This document shows, one piece after another, positions 17,810 to 27,544 of a stretch of 64,000 bases of DNA. The DNA comes from Actinopolyspora saharensis (GTDB lineage Bacteria; Actinomycetota; Actinomycetes; Mycobacteriales; Pseudonocardiaceae). The notes beneath the pieces are model-generated. The model was not told the DNA's origin and searched no databases. It saw nothing but the letters and a program-made list of their open reading frames with translations. Each line of letters starts with the position of its first letter. Positions within the stretch are counted from its first letter, which is position 1. The position numbers and the translations under genes were made by a program. Where the stretch lies: the NCBI RefSeq assembly GCF_900100925.1, contig NZ_FNKO01000002.1:1-64000 (forward strand), read 5' to 3'.

Positions 17810-19108
17810 TCAGACGGTGCGCGGCCGACCGGCGAACACCCCGATGATCGCCTGAACAGTGAGCACTCCGATGAGCACGAGCAGGGAGGCCGTCCAGGAC
17901 CCCGTCGTGTTGTGCAGCACGCCGAACAGGAAGGGCCCCGTCGAGGCGATCAGATAACCGGTGCTCTGCGCCATCCCGGACAACCTGCTCGTCTCGGCCG
18001 CGTTGCTGCTGCGCAGCGAGATCAGCACCAGGGCGAGCGGGAAGGCGCTCATACCGGTCCCGACCAGCACCGCCCACAGCACCGGAGCGGCCATGGGGGC
18101 GAGCAGGATGCCGAGGAAACCCGCTATCGCCGTGGCCGCGAGTCCCACGGTCCACATCGACTGGCCGTTGGTCCTGGTCACCAGCGGCGGCAGCACCATG
18201 CTGACCGGGACCCCGATGAGCAGCACCAGCCCGAGCAGCGCGCCGGCCGTTCCCGCACCGGTTCCCGCCGACTTGAACACCTCGGGAAGCCATCCCATGA
18301 TCACGTAAGCCACCAGGGACTGCATGGCGAAGTAGCCGGTCACCGCCCAGGCCAGTGGACTGCGCACCAGGGACTTGTCCCCGGCCGAGCGGCTCGGCGC
18401 TGCCGGGGAGCTCCCACCCGAAGCGCTGCGGCCCGCCGTCGACCAGATCACGAAAGCGGCGAGCGCGAGCACGGACCAGGTGGCCAGGGCGAGTCGCCAG
18501 CCGCCCAGCTCGGTGCGCAGCCAGGGGGTGAACGCGGAACCGATCGACCCTCCTGCCGCCATGGCCGTGGTGTAGATCCCGGTTGCCATGCCGACCCTGT
18601 GCGGGAAGGACTCCTTCACCACCACGGGGATGAGCACGTTGCACATCGCGATGGCTCCGCAGGCGACCACGGTTCCCGCGAAGACCGTCGTCGCACCTCC
18701 GGTCACCCGCACCAGCATCGCCAGCGTGAGCAGCCCGAGCGCCACCCCCACGACGCGCTGCATCCCCCAGCGACGCGCGAGCAGCGGAGCGCTGATCCCG
18801 GCCACGCCGAAGCACAGCGTGGGCACCGACGTGAGCACGCTCGCCCACGTGGCACCGGCCCCCAGCGAGTCACGCACACCGCCCAGCACCGAGGAGAGGC
18901 TGGTGACGGCGGGGCGCATGTTCGCGGCGGCCAGCGCCACCCCCACCAGCAGCAGCCCACCACCGGTGGCCGCGGCGCGGTCGACGGAGCCGGTCCCGCT
19001 CCCACCGGCCCGCGGAGCCGCATCGTTCCTGCCTGGTTCCGCGGCGGAGCTGGCATCCTGAACGGTCAGCCGCTCGGGAACGGATTCGGTACGCGACTCG
19101 TGAGACAT
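17810..19108 (-). CDS. CynX/NimT family MFS transporter
   Basis: 432 residues with a polar N-terminal tail of about 45 residues and about twelve TM segments. AAANMRPAVTSLSSVLGGV at the first helix and the loop ARRWGMQRVVGVALGL match the cyanate/2-nitroimidazole transporter family of the MFS. The substrate cannot be deduced. It is divergent from a FadR-type regulator with only 49 bases between starts and a palindrome between them, so it is probably that regulator's target. Confidence 0.85.
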   Translation of the reverse strand: MSHESRTESVPERLTVQDASSAAEPGRNDAAPRAGGSGTGSVDRAAATGGGLLLVGVALAAANMRPAVTSLSSVLGGVRDSLGAGATWASVLTSVPTLCFGVAGISAPLLARRWGMQRVVGVALGLLTLAMLVRVTGGATTVFAGTVVACGAIAMCNVLIPVVVKESFPHRVGMATGIYTTAMAAGGSIGSAFTPWLRTELGGWRLALATWSVLALAAFVIWSTAGRSASGGSSPAAPSRSAGDKSLVRSPLAWAVTGYFAMQSLVAYVIMGWLPEVFKSAGTGAGTAGALLGLVLLIGVPVSMVLPPLVTRTNGQSMWTVGLAATAIAGFLGILLAPMAAPVLWAVLVGTGMSAFPLALVLISLRSSNAAETSRLSGMAQSTGYLIASTGPFLFGVLHNTTGSWTASLLVLIGVLTVQAIIGVFAGRPRTV

Positions 19109-19123
19109 CGCGTACTAGTATTG

Positions 19124-19140
19124 CAAACGTAGGATGTTTG
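19124..19140. promoter_or_regulatory. Putative FadR/GntR operator palindrome
   Basis: CAAACgtaggatGTTTG, a perfect 5-bp inverted repeat with a 7-base centre, lies in the 49-base gap between the transporter and the regulator. Its position would cover the start region of both transcripts. GntR-family regulators bind such short palindromes; the link to this protein is inference. Confidence 0.55.
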
Positions 19141-19157
19141 GATGAAAGGACCACCCT

Positions 19158-19865
19158 GTGCCTTTGGTCACGACAACGCGGACCGGCTTGGTGGATCAGG
19201 TGATCGCCCAGATGCGCGAGCTCGTCGCTTCGGGCGAGTGGCCGCTCGGAGAAAAGATCCCCCCGGAAACCGAACTGGTCAGCGCGCTCGGAGTCGGCCG
19301 CAACACGGTGCGTGAAGCAGTCCGAGCTCTGTCCCACGCGGGACTGCTCGAAGTCCGGCAGGGCGACGGCACCTTCGTCCGAGCCACGAGTGAACTCTCC
19401 GGCGCCGTCAGCAGGCTGTGCGACACGGAGCTGCGTCAGGTCCTGGAAGTGCGCCGCGCCCTGGAGGTCGAAAGCGCCCGGCTGGCCGCGACGGCACGCA
19501 CCGAGAACGATGTGGCCGAGCTGGAGGTGGCGCTGCGGGAGCGCGACGCGGCCATCGACGAGGGGGACCCGGAACGAGTGGCGCGCACCGACAGCAGGTT
19601 GCACCTCCTGCTGGTGGAGGCCTCGCACAACCCGGTGCTCATCCAGCTGTACCAGGGGATCAGCGAAGCAGTGCTCTCCAGCGTCGCCACCACCTTCGAC
19701 CCCACCGTCCCGCCGGAGCGGACGGTCTCGCACACCGAACTGTTCGAAGCGGTTCGCGACGGCTGTCCGGAAGCAGCGGCGGCCGAAGCGGGCGGGTTCC
19801 TCGACGAGCTGCTCGCCGAGTTCGACGAACGCCCCGGCTCCGCGCGGTCCGCGCACAGCTCCTGA
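19158..19865 (+). CDS. FadR/GntR family transcriptional regulator
   Basis: 235 residues. The N-terminal winged HTH (VIAQMRELVASGEWPLGEKIPPE then GVGRNTVREAVRALSHAGLLEV) is typical of GntR proteins, and the helical C-terminal half with TDSRLHLLLVEASHNPVL and a final HTELFEAV is the metal-binding FCD domain of the FadR subfamily. GAAAGGA precedes the GTG at 19158. Divergent from the CynX-type transporter; it probably represses it and itself through the palindrome at 19124-19140, with a small carboxylic acid as the usual effector class. Confidence 0.88.
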   Translation: MPLVTTTRTGLVDQVIAQMRELVASGEWPLGEKIPPETELVSALGVGRNTVREAVRALSHAGLLEVRQGDGTFVRATSELSGAVSRLCDTELRQVLEVRRALEVESARLAATARTENDVAELEVALRERDAAIDEGDPERVARTDSRLHLLLVEASHNPVLIQLYQGISEAVLSSVATTFDPTVPPERTVSHTELFEAVRDGCPEAAAAEAGGFLDELLAEFDERPGSARSAHSS

Positions 19866-19881
19866 GCGCTTCCGCGGGCGA

Positions 19882-19924
19882 GCACCCGCTCCGGGGCCGT
19901 GCACGGACCGGCGCGAGCGGGTGC
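19882..19924. terminator. Hairpin between the FadR-type gene and cobQ
   Basis: GCACCCGCTC (19882-19891) pairs with GAGCGGGTGC (19915-19924), a perfect 10-bp stem; the loop holds a smaller CCGTGCACGG palindrome. It lies between convergent gene ends. No U-tract. Confidence 0.4.
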
Positions 19925-19987
19925 GCACCGCGCGAGTCCCCCGTCGCCGTGTCCGCCCCCGCGGAGCCGGTCCGCAGAGTTGCCGGA

Positions 19988-21514
19988 TCAGTGCTGCCCG
20001 GCCGAGAGGGTCGGCATCCCCTCGGGGGCTCCACCCTCCAGCAAGCGCATCAGCGCGTCGGTGTCCAGGTGACGTTCGACCATGTCACCCAGCAGGTCCA
20101 GCTGTGCGCGCCGGAGCTCGGCGAAGGAGGTCTCCGGCGAGCACCGGAAACCGGTTCGGCCCGCCCGATCCGCGACCCAGCCGAGGAACTCGCGGCGGAA
20201 CCCGTCGTTCTCGAACAGCCCGTGCCAGTGCGTTCCGACGACGGAACCGTGCACGGCGCCTTCCCCGCCTGAGGCCCCGCTGATCAACGCGGGGAGGTCG
20301 CCACTGCGCCGCACGCGCCCGTGATGGATCTCGTAGCCGCTCACCCGGTGGCCCATGGCCGTTCCCGCGGGATTGCCGAGAGCCTTCTCCGAGGCGAATT
20401 CGACGTCGACGTCCAGCAGTCCGAGCCCGTCGACCTCGCCACCGGACTCGACGTGATCGACGATCCGCTTGCCCAGCATCTGGAAACCGCCGCACACCCC
20501 GGCCACCGGCAGCCCGGAGGCCGCGTGCGAACGGATCCCCTCGGCCAGCCCCGTGTCCCGCAACCAGGCGAGATCGGCAACGGTGGACTTGGACCCGGGA
20601 AGCAGCACGAGATCGGCGTCGGCCAACCGGGAGGGTTCCGTGACGAACCGCACCGACACCCCCGGTTCCGCGGCGAGGGCCTCGACGTCGGTGGCGTTGG
20701 ATATGCGCGGCAGCCTGGGAACCGCCACCCGGAGCCACTGCGTGCCCAGTGGTGGAGCGGGGCGCCCCACCACTCCGTCGGCCACGTACGACAGCGAGTC
20801 CTCGGCGTCGAGCCACAGCTCCTCGGACCAGGGCAGCACACCGTGCACCTTCCTGCCCGTCAGCGCGCGGAGCTGGTCCAGCCCCGGCTCGAGCAGCTCG
20901 GGTTCTCCGCGGAACTTGTTCACCACGAACCCCGACACGAGGGCCTGGTCGGCCGGGTCCAGCAGGGCCAGTGTTCCGAACAGCTGTGCGAAAACCCCGC
21001 CACGATCGATGTCGCCGACCACGAGGACGGGAAGCCCCGCCGCACGAGCGAGGCCCATGTTGGCGATGTCGTGGGCGCGAAGGTTGATCTCGGAAGGTGA
21101 GCCCGCGCCCTCGCAGATCACGTAGTCGTGCTCCGCACGCAGCTCGGCCAGGGTGTCGGTCACCGTCTCCAGCAGGACGTCCTTGCGTCGGCGGTACGAC
21201 AGAGCGTTCTCCTGCCCCTCCGCACGACCGAGCACCACGACCTGGGAACTGCGGTCGCTGCCGGGCTTGAGCAGCACCGGGTTGAAGCGGACGTCGGGCT
21301 CCACTCCCGCCGCGGCGGCCTGCACGGCCTGCGCTCTTCCGATCTCACCGCCGGAAGCCGTGACCACGGAGTTGTTGGACATGTTCTGCGCCTTGAAGGG
21401 CGCGACAGCACTCCCACCGCGGGCCAGCCAACGACAAATCGCGGCAACCAGCACACTCTTACCCGCGTCCGAGGTCGTCCCGGCAACCAGCAGCGAATTC
21501 ACGTACGCTTTCAT
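19988..21514 (-). CDS. cobQ: Cobyric acid synthase
   Basis: 508 residues. It amidates four carboxyl groups of adenosylcobyrinic acid diamide using ATP and glutamine. The dethiobiotin-synthetase-like N-terminal domain has a P-loop variant ([18 protein letters not shown]); the class I amidotransferase domain has the Cys nucleophile in [10 protein letters not shown] and the His in [10 protein letters not shown]. The ATG at 21514 gives the canonical [12 protein letters not shown] start; the frame is open 41 codons further but those are not family-like. No other cobalamin genes are nearby and no B12-box riboswitch was seen upstream. Confidence 0.92.
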   Translation of the reverse strand: MKAYVNSLLVAGTTSDAGKSVLVAAICRWLARGGSAVAPFKAQNMSNNSVVTASGGEIGRAQAVQAAAAGVEPDVRFNPVLLKPGSDRSSQVVVLGRAEGQENALSYRRRKDVLLETVTDTLAELRAEHDYVICEGAGSPSEINLRAHDIANMGLARAAGLPVLVVGDIDRGGVFAQLFGTLALLDPADQALVSGFVVNKFRGEPELLEPGLDQLRALTGRKVHGVLPWSEELWLDAEDSLSYVADGVVGRPAPPLGTQWLRVAVPRLPRISNATDVEALAAEPGVSVRFVTEPSRLADADLVLLPGSKSTVADLAWLRDTGLAEGIRSHAASGLPVAGVCGGFQMLGKRIVDHVESGGEVDGLGLLDVDVEFASEKALGNPAGTAMGHRVSGYEIHHGRVRRSGDLPALISGASGGEGAVHGSVVGTHWHGLFENDGFRREFLGWVADRAGRTGFRCSPETSFAELRRAQLDLLGDMVERHLDTDALMRLLEGGAPEGMPTLSAGQH

Positions 21515-21665
21515 ACCCCACCGGCGCGGGGAGCACGGCCCGCCCCGTCCGGGGCCGTGCCTCCCGTCACACCGCCGCGTTCCGAGCCGCCGGTGCACGA
21601 GCACCCGGGCGGGCACGTGCGGGGGCGGTCCCGACAACCGTGCGGGCCCCGCCCGCCGATGTCGG

Positions 21666-21690
21666 GCTCCCGCTCACGCCCGGCGGGAGC
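21666..21690 (-). terminator. Possible hairpin terminator after map
   Basis: GCTCCCGC (21666-21673) pairs with GCGGGAGC (21683-21690), 50 bases beyond the map stop. A second hairpin (21533-21540 with 21553-21560) lies just before cobQ. Neither has a U-tract, so termination or leader structure is uncertain. Confidence 0.3.
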
Positions 21691-21738
21691 TTCCGGTTCG
21701 GCTCCTCCGCCACGGGCGAAAGCGAAACACCGGTCAGC

Positions 21739-22596
21739 TCACGGCTGAGTGAGGATCTCGTTGCCGTCCTCGGTGATCAGAATGGTGTGCTCGAACTGGG
21801 CGGTCCAGCTCTTGTCCCGCGTGGTGACCGTCCACTCGTCTTCCCAGATGTCGTACTCGTGGGTCCCCAGCGTGATCATCGGTTCGATGGTGAACGTCAT
21901 CCCCGGTTCGATCACCGTCTGCACCGAGGGCTCGTCGTAGTGCAGCACCACCAGCCCGCTGTGGAACGAGCGACCGATGCCGTGCCCGGTGAAATCACGG
22001 ACCACGCCGTAGCCGAAGCGCTTGGCGTAGGACTCGATGACCCGGCCGATCACGTTGAGCTGACGTCCCGGCTTGGCGGCGCGGATCCCGCGCATCGTGG
22101 CCTCGTAAGTGCGCTCGACGAGCAACCGCGCTTCCTCGGAGACCTCGCCCGCGCAGAAAGTCGCGTTGTTGTCCCCGTGCACACCGCCGATGTAGCCGGT
22201 CACGTCGACGTTGACGATGTCACCCTCCTCGATCACCGTCGAGTCGGGGATTCCGTGGCAGATGACCTCGTTCAGCGACGTGCAGCAGGACTTGGGGAAG
22301 TTGCGGTACCCGAGCGTGGAGGGATACACCCCGTTGTCGACGAAGAACTCGTGCACCACCGCGTCGATGTCGTCGGTGGTGGCTCCCGGGCGTACCGCCT
22401 TGCCCGCCTCCTCCAGCGCCTGCGCGGAAAGCTTGCACGCCACGCGCATGGCCTCGATCACTTCGGGGGGCTGGACGTCGGGATCCGTGTTGGGTTTCGG
22501 GGCGGGTTTGTCCACGTACTCGGGCCGCTCGATGGTCGAGGGGACCGGACGGCGCGGGGTTTGCTCTCCTGGCTGCAACGGGCTTCGTACCGGCAT
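21739..22596 (-). CDS. map: Type I methionine aminopeptidase
   Basis: 285 residues. Removes initiator Met from nascent proteins with a dinuclear metal centre. The five ligands are visible: Asp in VNVDVTGY, Asp in HGDNNATF, His in GHGIGRSFH, Glu in FTIEPM and Glu in QFEHT. A Pro-rich N-terminal extension of about 40 residues ([20 protein letters not shown]) is the feature of the actinobacterial MetAP1c form, which docks on the ribosome. The start at 22596 keeps that extension. Confidence 0.93.
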   Translation of the reverse strand: MPVRSPLQPGEQTPRRPVPSTIERPEYVDKPAPKPNTDPDVQPPEVIEAMRVACKLSAQALEEAGKAVRPGATTDDIDAVVHEFFVDNGVYPSTLGYRNFPKSCCTSLNEVICHGIPDSTVIEEGDIVNVDVTGYIGGVHGDNNATFCAGEVSEEARLLVERTYEATMRGIRAAKPGRQLNVIGRVIESYAKRFGYGVVRDFTGHGIGRSFHSGLVVLHYDEPSVQTVIEPGMTFTIEPMITLGTHEYDIWEDEWTVTTRDKSWTAQFEHTILITEDGNEILTQP

Positions 22597-22717
22597 ACCC
22601 TCACTCTAGAACGTTGCTCACGACCGGAAACCGCAGGCAGGCCGTCGCCGGGGTCACCACACGGTTCCGGGGCGAGCGACCACGCAGCGGCCTCCCCTCC
22701 GGAGCGCTCGCTCACGT

Positions 22718-23140
22718 TCAGCGGCGCTCCTCGTTGATCCCGTCGAGGTCGTTGCCGGGCGAGACGGTGACCAGACCGGAGCGCTGGGCCGCCCGGAGCA
22801 CGGCGGGCTCGTAGGACACGAAGGCGCGCAACTCCGCGCGCTCCCGGTAGGCGGAGGCCAGGTGGATCGCCTCGGCGAGGCTCAGCGGGGAGTCCATCCC
22901 GCTGGCCGCGTCGAGAACTTCCTGCTCGACCGGAAGGTGGTCGATCTTGGAGACGACGATCGAGGCGAGGTCCTCGACCGCCGGTCCGGCCGTGCGAAAA
23001 CTACGAATGATATCCACTTTGGATACGGCGCTCGTGGCGCGCGGCTGCTCCCAGTTGTTGCGGACCCACGTGCTCAGCGCCGCGCTTTCCGGTTCCGCGG
23101 CAATCAACTTCTTCAGTGCCGAAGAATCGAAGTAGATCAC
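22718..23140 (-). CDS. PIN-domain protein, VapC-like, no antitoxin seen
   Basis: 140 residues. PIN domains are Mg-dependent RNases, often toxins. The first acidic residue is canonical (FDSSAL, D5); the other three usual positions are swapped between Asp and Glu (D43 in SKVDII, E90 in LAEAIHLASA, E111 in SYEPAV), so the acidic quartet survives in altered form. The GTG at 23140 has GGGAG five bases upstream; the GTG at 23146 overlaps that site. Only 74 bases separate it from the PBP gene upstream on the same strand and they encode no antitoxin. A solitary or non-toxin PIN protein is possible. Confidence 0.75.
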   Translation of the reverse strand: MIYFDSSALKKLIAAEPESAALSTWVRNNWEQPRATSAVSKVDIIRSFRTAGPAVEDLASIVVSKIDHLPVEQEVLDAASGMDSPLSLAEAIHLASAYRERAELRAFVSYEPAVLRAAQRSGLVTVSPGNDLDGINEERR

Positions 23141-23214
23141 GTGCACTCCCGTCGACGGCGGACAACACCCTGCGTGAGGGCGCGCGAGATGTGCGACAAC
23201 CTAACACACCGGAC

Positions 23215-25044
23215 TCACTCCACACGCTCCAGAAAGTCCCGGGTCACCGAAACCGCCCGCTCGGAGGTCCCCGAATCGGTCAACAGCACCGCGAAGGACA
23301 GATCCCCCCGGTAGCCGGTGAACCAACCGTGCGCCCTGCTTCCGTCGCCGAACTGGGCCGTTCCCGTCTTGCCCGCGACCTTCCCCATCCCGGACAGCTC
23401 GGTGGCCGTACCGGAGCGGACGACCTCGCGCATCATCTCGCGCAGCTGTTCGACCGCCTCGCCGGAGGGCTTTTTCGACGGTCCCTTGTTGACCTCGGTC
23501 TCGTCTCCCTCGACGATTCCGGGAATCGGCATCTCGCCGTTGGCCACGGACGCGCTCGCCAATGCCATGCCGAACGGGCTCGCCAGCACCTTGCCCTGTC
23601 CGATGCCGTTCACGGCACGAGCGACCTCGCCCTGCCCCGCAGGAACGTCGCCCGTGATCGTGGTCAGCCCCGGGATGGCGAAATCAGCGCCGATGCCCAG
23701 CTTCTCGGCCGCCTCGGGCAGCGCGTCGGCGGGCATGTCCGTGGCCAGCTGGGCGAAGGTGGTGTTGCAGGACTCGGCGAAGGCCTTCCGCAGCGGAACG
23801 GTTCCGAGGTCGAAGTCGTGGGCGTTGGGCAGCGTCTTCCCGTTGAACGTCTTCTCGGCCGGGCACTCGACCTGAGTGTCGATGCCGGCCTTGCCCCGCT
23901 CCAGCGCGGCGAGCCCCGTGGACATCTTGAAGGTGGACCCCGGCGGGTACTGCCCGGTCAGCGCGAGCGCGCCCTTGCCGTCGGCCGCGGAGTTCTGCGC
24001 CACCGCGAGCACGTCACCGTTGGAGGGGCGCATCGCCACGATCATGCCCGGTTTCTCCACCGGGTCGATCGCCTCCTCGGCGGCGCGCTGCACCTTGTCG
24101 CTCAACGTGGTGGAAAGCGCTTCCGTCGGTTTCGGCTTCACCCGGTGCAGCGTCTTGACCTCGGCACCGGAGGCGTCGCTGGTGAACACCCGCCAACCGG
24201 CACTTCCGTTCAGCCGCTTCTTCTTCTCCTCGGCCACGGCGGGCAGCACCTGCGAGGCGTAGTTCTTCTCAGTGGGAACCAGCTCGGTTCTCCCCGGGAA
24301 GCGGACCCCGGGCAGCTCGTAGATCTCCGACTTCACGCGCTGGTAGTCGGCCCAGCGCAGGGTGACGACGGTGTAGGCCTGATCGTCCTCGGTCTTCTCC
24401 GCTCCGGACACGATCCCCTGCTCGGTCACTCCCGGGGCGACGGGACTCAGCCCCTCCGCCAGCGATCCCGCGACGCTCGCCAGATCGTCGACCTGCCCCG
24501 GGATCAGCGTCACGCGCACCAACCGCTTCGGCCCCATCAGGCGCGTACCGTCCCTGCCGAGCACCGGCGCCGGTGTGGCGGGGTCCTGCTCGTAGTGCAA
24601 GGTCTGCCTGGCTCCCAGGTCGGGATGCAGGGCCGAGGGCTGCCAGTGCACCTTCCAGTCCCCGTCCTGCCGGGTCAGGTTCAGCTTCCCCTCGTACTCC
24701 CAGGTGCGCTCCGAACCGAAGTTCCAGGAAACGTCGAAGCTCGCCTCGGCCGACTCCCCCGACTCGCCCGAGGACACATCGGTCACCGAGGCGTCCACCT
24801 TCTCCGGGGAGAGGTTCTTCCTGGTCTTGTCCAGGGCCTTCCTTGCCGTTTCCGGAGCGTCGGTGCGCTGGGCCGCCGCCGCGTTGTCGCCCGAGGCGAA
24901 CGCGCGGACGTAAGCCGTGGCCGCGTCCTTCGCCGAGGGCCCGGAATCGAACACGCCGCAGGAAGCGATCGGCACCGTGACGAGGAGCCCCGCCAGGGCG
25001 GTAAAAGCACGAGCTGTACGCACATCCTGCAGTATGCCGAACAC
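23215..25044 (-). CDS. PBP2a/MecA-like lipoprotein transpeptidase (penicillin-binding protein)
   Basis: About 609 residues. Hydrophobic N-terminus with a lipobox (VPIASC), then an NTF2-like MecA_N domain (about 40-150), a PBP dimerisation domain, and a transpeptidase domain with all three motifs: STFK (about 370-373), SCN (about 425-427) and KTGTAQ. It cross-links peptidoglycan outside the membrane. The GTG at 25044 has GAGGG four bases upstream; a GTG at 25023 is the alternative with a poor ribosome site. An inverted repeat spans the start codon, and a TATACT -10 box with a second inverted repeat lies about 110 bases upstream. Confidence 0.9.
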   Translation of the reverse strand: MFGILQDVRTARAFTALAGLLVTVPIASCGVFDSGPSAKDAATAYVRAFASGDNAAAAQRTDAPETARKALDKTRKNLSPEKVDASVTDVSSGESGESAEASFDVSWNFGSERTWEYEGKLNLTRQDGDWKVHWQPSALHPDLGARQTLHYEQDPATPAPVLGRDGTRLMGPKRLVRVTLIPGQVDDLASVAGSLAEGLSPVAPGVTEQGIVSGAEKTEDDQAYTVVTLRWADYQRVKSEIYELPGVRFPGRTELVPTEKNYASQVLPAVAEEKKKRLNGSAGWRVFTSDASGAEVKTLHRVKPKPTEALSTTLSDKVQRAAEEAIDPVEKPGMIVAMRPSNGDVLAVAQNSAADGKGALALTGQYPPGSTFKMSTGLAALERGKAGIDTQVECPAEKTFNGKTLPNAHDFDLGTVPLRKAFAESCNTTFAQLATDMPADALPEAAEKLGIGADFAIPGLTTITGDVPAGQGEVARAVNGIGQGKVLASPFGMALASASVANGEMPIPGIVEGDETEVNKGPSKKPSGEAVEQLREMMREVVRSGTATELSGMGKVAGKTGTAQFGDGSRAHGWFTGYRGDLSFAVLLTDSGTSERAVSVTRDFLERVE

Positions 25045-25061
25045 CGAACCCTCGGTGTTCG
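25038..25061. promoter_or_regulatory. Perfect 10-bp inverted repeat over the PBP start codon
   Basis: CGAACACCGA (25038-25047), a 4-base loop, and TCGGTGTTCG (25052-25061). In the transcript it would form a hairpin holding both the GAGGG ribosome site and the GTG start at 25044; as DNA it could be an operator. Which one is unknown. Confidence 0.55.
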
Positions 25062-25397
25062 ACTGTCCCGGATCCGTCCCGGCGCCACACGGCGTCGTCG
25101 TCGAGCGGAAACCCCGTTGTACGGGGGCGAGCTCGCGAGACGCAACAAAACACGAAGTATATACGTGTTTGAAATCACAAATCGACGCCCGGCGGACCCG
25201 ACTGCCCGGTTTGTTCCCATCGGACGGAAGCCCCACCGCGAAACGAACCCGGGAACCGGTACGGGCCCGGCCGGTTCCCCACGCGCGGACGTCCGGGCAC
25301 CACGGGTCGCACCGAGCTCCCGGCTGGTTCGCGAAGCGGTGAGCGCGCGGCCGGTCGCGCCGACGAAACCGGAGCGCTCGGGCGGAAACGAGCGGGA
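25045..25397. other. PBP leader and promoter region
   Basis: 353 bases between the PBP start and the acetyltransferase stop, both on the minus strand. It contains the promoter and inverted repeats listed separately; 25140-25185 is the most A+T-rich patch nearby. No gene seen in the remainder. Confidence 0.45.
25148..25170 (-). promoter_or_regulatory. Likely PBP promoter with overlapping inverted repeat
   Basis: On the minus strand TATACT (25161-25156) is a near-consensus -10 box in otherwise GC-rich DNA; a -35 match (GATTTG-like, near 25180) is weak. AAACACG (25148-25154) and CGTGTTT (25164-25170) form an inverted repeat around the -10 box, well placed for a repressor. Confidence 0.5.
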
Positions 25398-26231
25398 TCA
25401 GAGCAGCACCGTGCTGAAGGTACCGGCACGGCGGAAGCCGATCTTGCGGTACGCGGTCCGCGCGGCCACGTTGTAGTCGTTGACGTACAGACTCGCCGTT
25501 CGCCCCATGACGCGAACGACGTGCTCCACCACGGCGGCCGTACCCGCCGTGCCGAGCCCGCTGCCACGACGCTCCGGATGGACCCAGACCCCCTGGATCT
25601 GCCCCACTGTGCCGGAGAGCGCACCGATCTCGGCCTTGAACACCACCTGACCGTTCTCGAAACGCGCGAACGCCCGTCCACTCGCGATCAGATCGGCGAT
25701 TCGAGCCCGGTAGTTCGCCGCTCCCCCTCCGCTCCGCGGATCCACCCCCACCTCCTCGCGGAACATGGAGATCGCCGCGGGAACGTAGCGGTCGAGCTCC
25801 TCGGGGCGAACCTGGCGCACCGCGGGATCCACCCAACCGGTGGGGGGTTCGGACATCACCAGCAGCGGTTGCTCGGGGCGCACCTCGCGCGCGGGGCCCC
25901 AGGCGTGCGCCAATTCGGCCCACAGCGCCATAACCTGTCGAGCCGGGCCGACGAGCGAGGAGGAAGCACGTCCCTTCCGCGCCCGCTCGGCGAAGGCACG
26001 CATCGCGTCACGCCCGCCCCGCAGCGGGATGAGGTTCGGCCCGGCATAGCAGATCCCCTGCAGGTCACCGCCGTATCCCCACAACTCGCCGCCGAGATAC
26101 ATCGGATTCTTCCGAGCGGCTTCGATCCGGGACAGGACCATGCAGGCCGCCACCGGGTCCGCTTCCAGCAACGAGCGGACGTTCTCCAGGTCCCGCCCCT
26201 GCAACAATCGCGCGCCCGCGAGCTTGAGCAC
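25398..26231 (-). CDS. GNAT family N-acetyltransferase with DUF4081 N-terminal domain
   Basis: 277 residues. The N-terminal half (LLEADPVAACMVLSRIEAA, then LWGYGGDLQGICYAGPNLIPL in parts) is the DUF4081-type domain; the C-terminal half is a GNAT fold with the acetyl-CoA loop in HPERRGSGLGTAGTAAVV and a final YRKIGFRRAGTFSTV. The substrate is unknown. The GTG at 26231 gives a family-like start; a GTG at 26306 would add 25 residues without similarity. Lies downstream of ispG on the same strand. Confidence 0.85.
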   Translation of the reverse strand: MLKLAGARLLQGRDLENVRSLLEADPVAACMVLSRIEAARKNPMYLGGELWGYGGDLQGICYAGPNLIPLRGGRDAMRAFAERARKGRASSSLVGPARQVMALWAELAHAWGPAREVRPEQPLLVMSEPPTGWVDPAVRQVRPEELDRYVPAAISMFREEVGVDPRSGGGAANYRARIADLIASGRAFARFENGQVVFKAEIGALSGTVGQIQGVWVHPERRGSGLGTAGTAAVVEHVVRVMGRTASLYVNDYNVAARTAYRKIGFRRAGTFSTVLL

Positions 26232-26392
26232 GGGACAAGCCTGCCAGAAAAACCCCGCCACGTGCCGAGCGGACCACGCACGACGTGATTGATCCCGCCC
26301 CACCACTCACCCGTTCGGATGAGCCAGCACCGCCGCACGGCAGGCTCACCCGGCGCGGAGTCGCGGGGCGGGCGCGCACGAGCGGACGAAAA

Positions 26393-27544
26393 TCACCCCA
26401 CGGAGACGGTGGGGTCACCCGAACCCGTCTCCCCCATCTCCTCGGCGAGACGTCCCGCCTCCTCGATGAGGGTCTCCACGATCTGGCTCTCCGGGACCGT
26501 CTTGATGACCTCGCCCCGAACGAAGATCTGCCCCTTGCCGTTGCCGGAGGCGACACCGAGATCCGCCTCGCGGGCCTCACCTGGGCCGTTCACCACGCAC
26601 CCCATGACAGCGACCCGCAGCGGGACCTCCATGCCCTCCAGTCCCGCGGTCACCTCGTCGGCGAGCTTGTAGACATCGACCTGGGCACGTCCGCAGGAGG
26701 GGCAGGAGACGATCTCCAGCTTGCGCGGGCGCAGATTCAACGACTGCAGGATCTGGGTCCCGACCTTGACCTCCTCCACCGGAGGGGCGGACAACGAGAC
26801 CCTGATCGTGTCGCCGATTCCCTGACGCAGCAGGCTCCCGAAGGCGACCGAGGACTTGATCGTCCCCTGGAAGGCGGGACCCGCCTCGGTCACGCCGAGA
26901 TGCAGCGGGTAGTCGCACCTCTCCGCGAGGATCTCGTAGGCGCGCACCATCACCACGGGATCGTTGTGCTTGACCGAGATCTTCACGTCGTGGAAGTCGT
27001 GCTCGGCGAACAGCCCGGCCTCCCACAGCGCCGACTCGGCCAGCGCCTCCGGGACGGCCTTGCCGTACTTCTCCATCATCCTCGGGTCGAGCGAACCGGC
27101 GTTCACCCCGATCCGGATCGGAGTGCCCGTGTCCTTCGCCGCCTGGGAGATCTCCTTGACCTTGTCGTCGAACTTGCGAATGTTGCCCGGGTTCACCCGC
27201 ACTCCGGCGCAGCCCGCCTCCATCGCGGCGAAGACGTACTTGGGCTGGAAATGGATATCGGCGATGACCGGTATTTGGGACTTCTGCGCGATGGTCGGCA
27301 ACGCCGCGGCGTCATCGGCGGTCGGACACGCCACGCGCACGATGTCGCACCCTGATGCGGTGAGCTCCGCGATCTGCTGCAGGGTGCCGTTGATGTCCGT
27401 CGTGTTCGTGGTGGTCATCGTCTGAACCGAAATCGGGTGGTCACTTCCCACTCCGACCGGTCCGACCTGTAGCTGCCGGGTCTTGCGCCGCTCGGCGAGC
27501 ACCGGGTCGGGCGCGGCGGCGGGCATACCCAGATCGACGGTCAT
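26393..27544 (-). CDS. ispG: 4-hydroxy-3-methylbut-2-en-1-yl diphosphate synthase
   Basis: 383 residues. Penultimate step of the MEP isoprenoid pathway, reducing MEcPP to HMBPP with a [4Fe-4S] cluster. The TIM barrel ([19 protein letters not shown]-like [17 protein letters not shown]) is followed by the cluster ligands in SCPSCGR and [18 protein letters not shown] precedes the ATG at 27544. It is third in dxr-rip1-ispG with a 254-base gap after rip1, so it may also have its own promoter. Confidence 0.95.
   Translation of the reverse strand: MTVDLGMPAAAPDPVLAERRKTRQLQVGPVGVGSDHPISVQTMTTTNTTDINGTLQQIAELTASGCDIVRVACPTADDAAALPTIAQKSQIPVIADIHFQPKYVFAAMEAGCAGVRVNPGNIRKFDDKVKEISQAAKDTGTPIRIGVNAGSLDPRMMEKYGKAVPEALAESALWEAGLFAEHDFHDVKISVKHNDPVVMVRAYEILAERCDYPLHLGVTEAGPAFQGTIKSSVAFGSLLRQGIGDTIRVSLSAPPVEEVKVGTQILQSLNLRPRKLEIVSCPSCGRAQVDVYKLADEVTAGLEGMEVPLRVAVMGCVVNGPGEAREADLGVASGNGKGQIFVRGEVIKTVPESQIVETLIEEAGRLAEEMGETGSGDPTVSVG

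Noticed and set aside
21515-21738. Cobalamin riboswitch upstream of cobQ
   Set aside because: The gap has hairpins but I see no B12 box; the structures are explained as GC-rich hairpins.
23116-25476. A 786-codon plus-strand frame opposite the PBP gene
   Set aside because: Antisense shadow; the minus strand has SxxK, SxN and KTG motifs in order.
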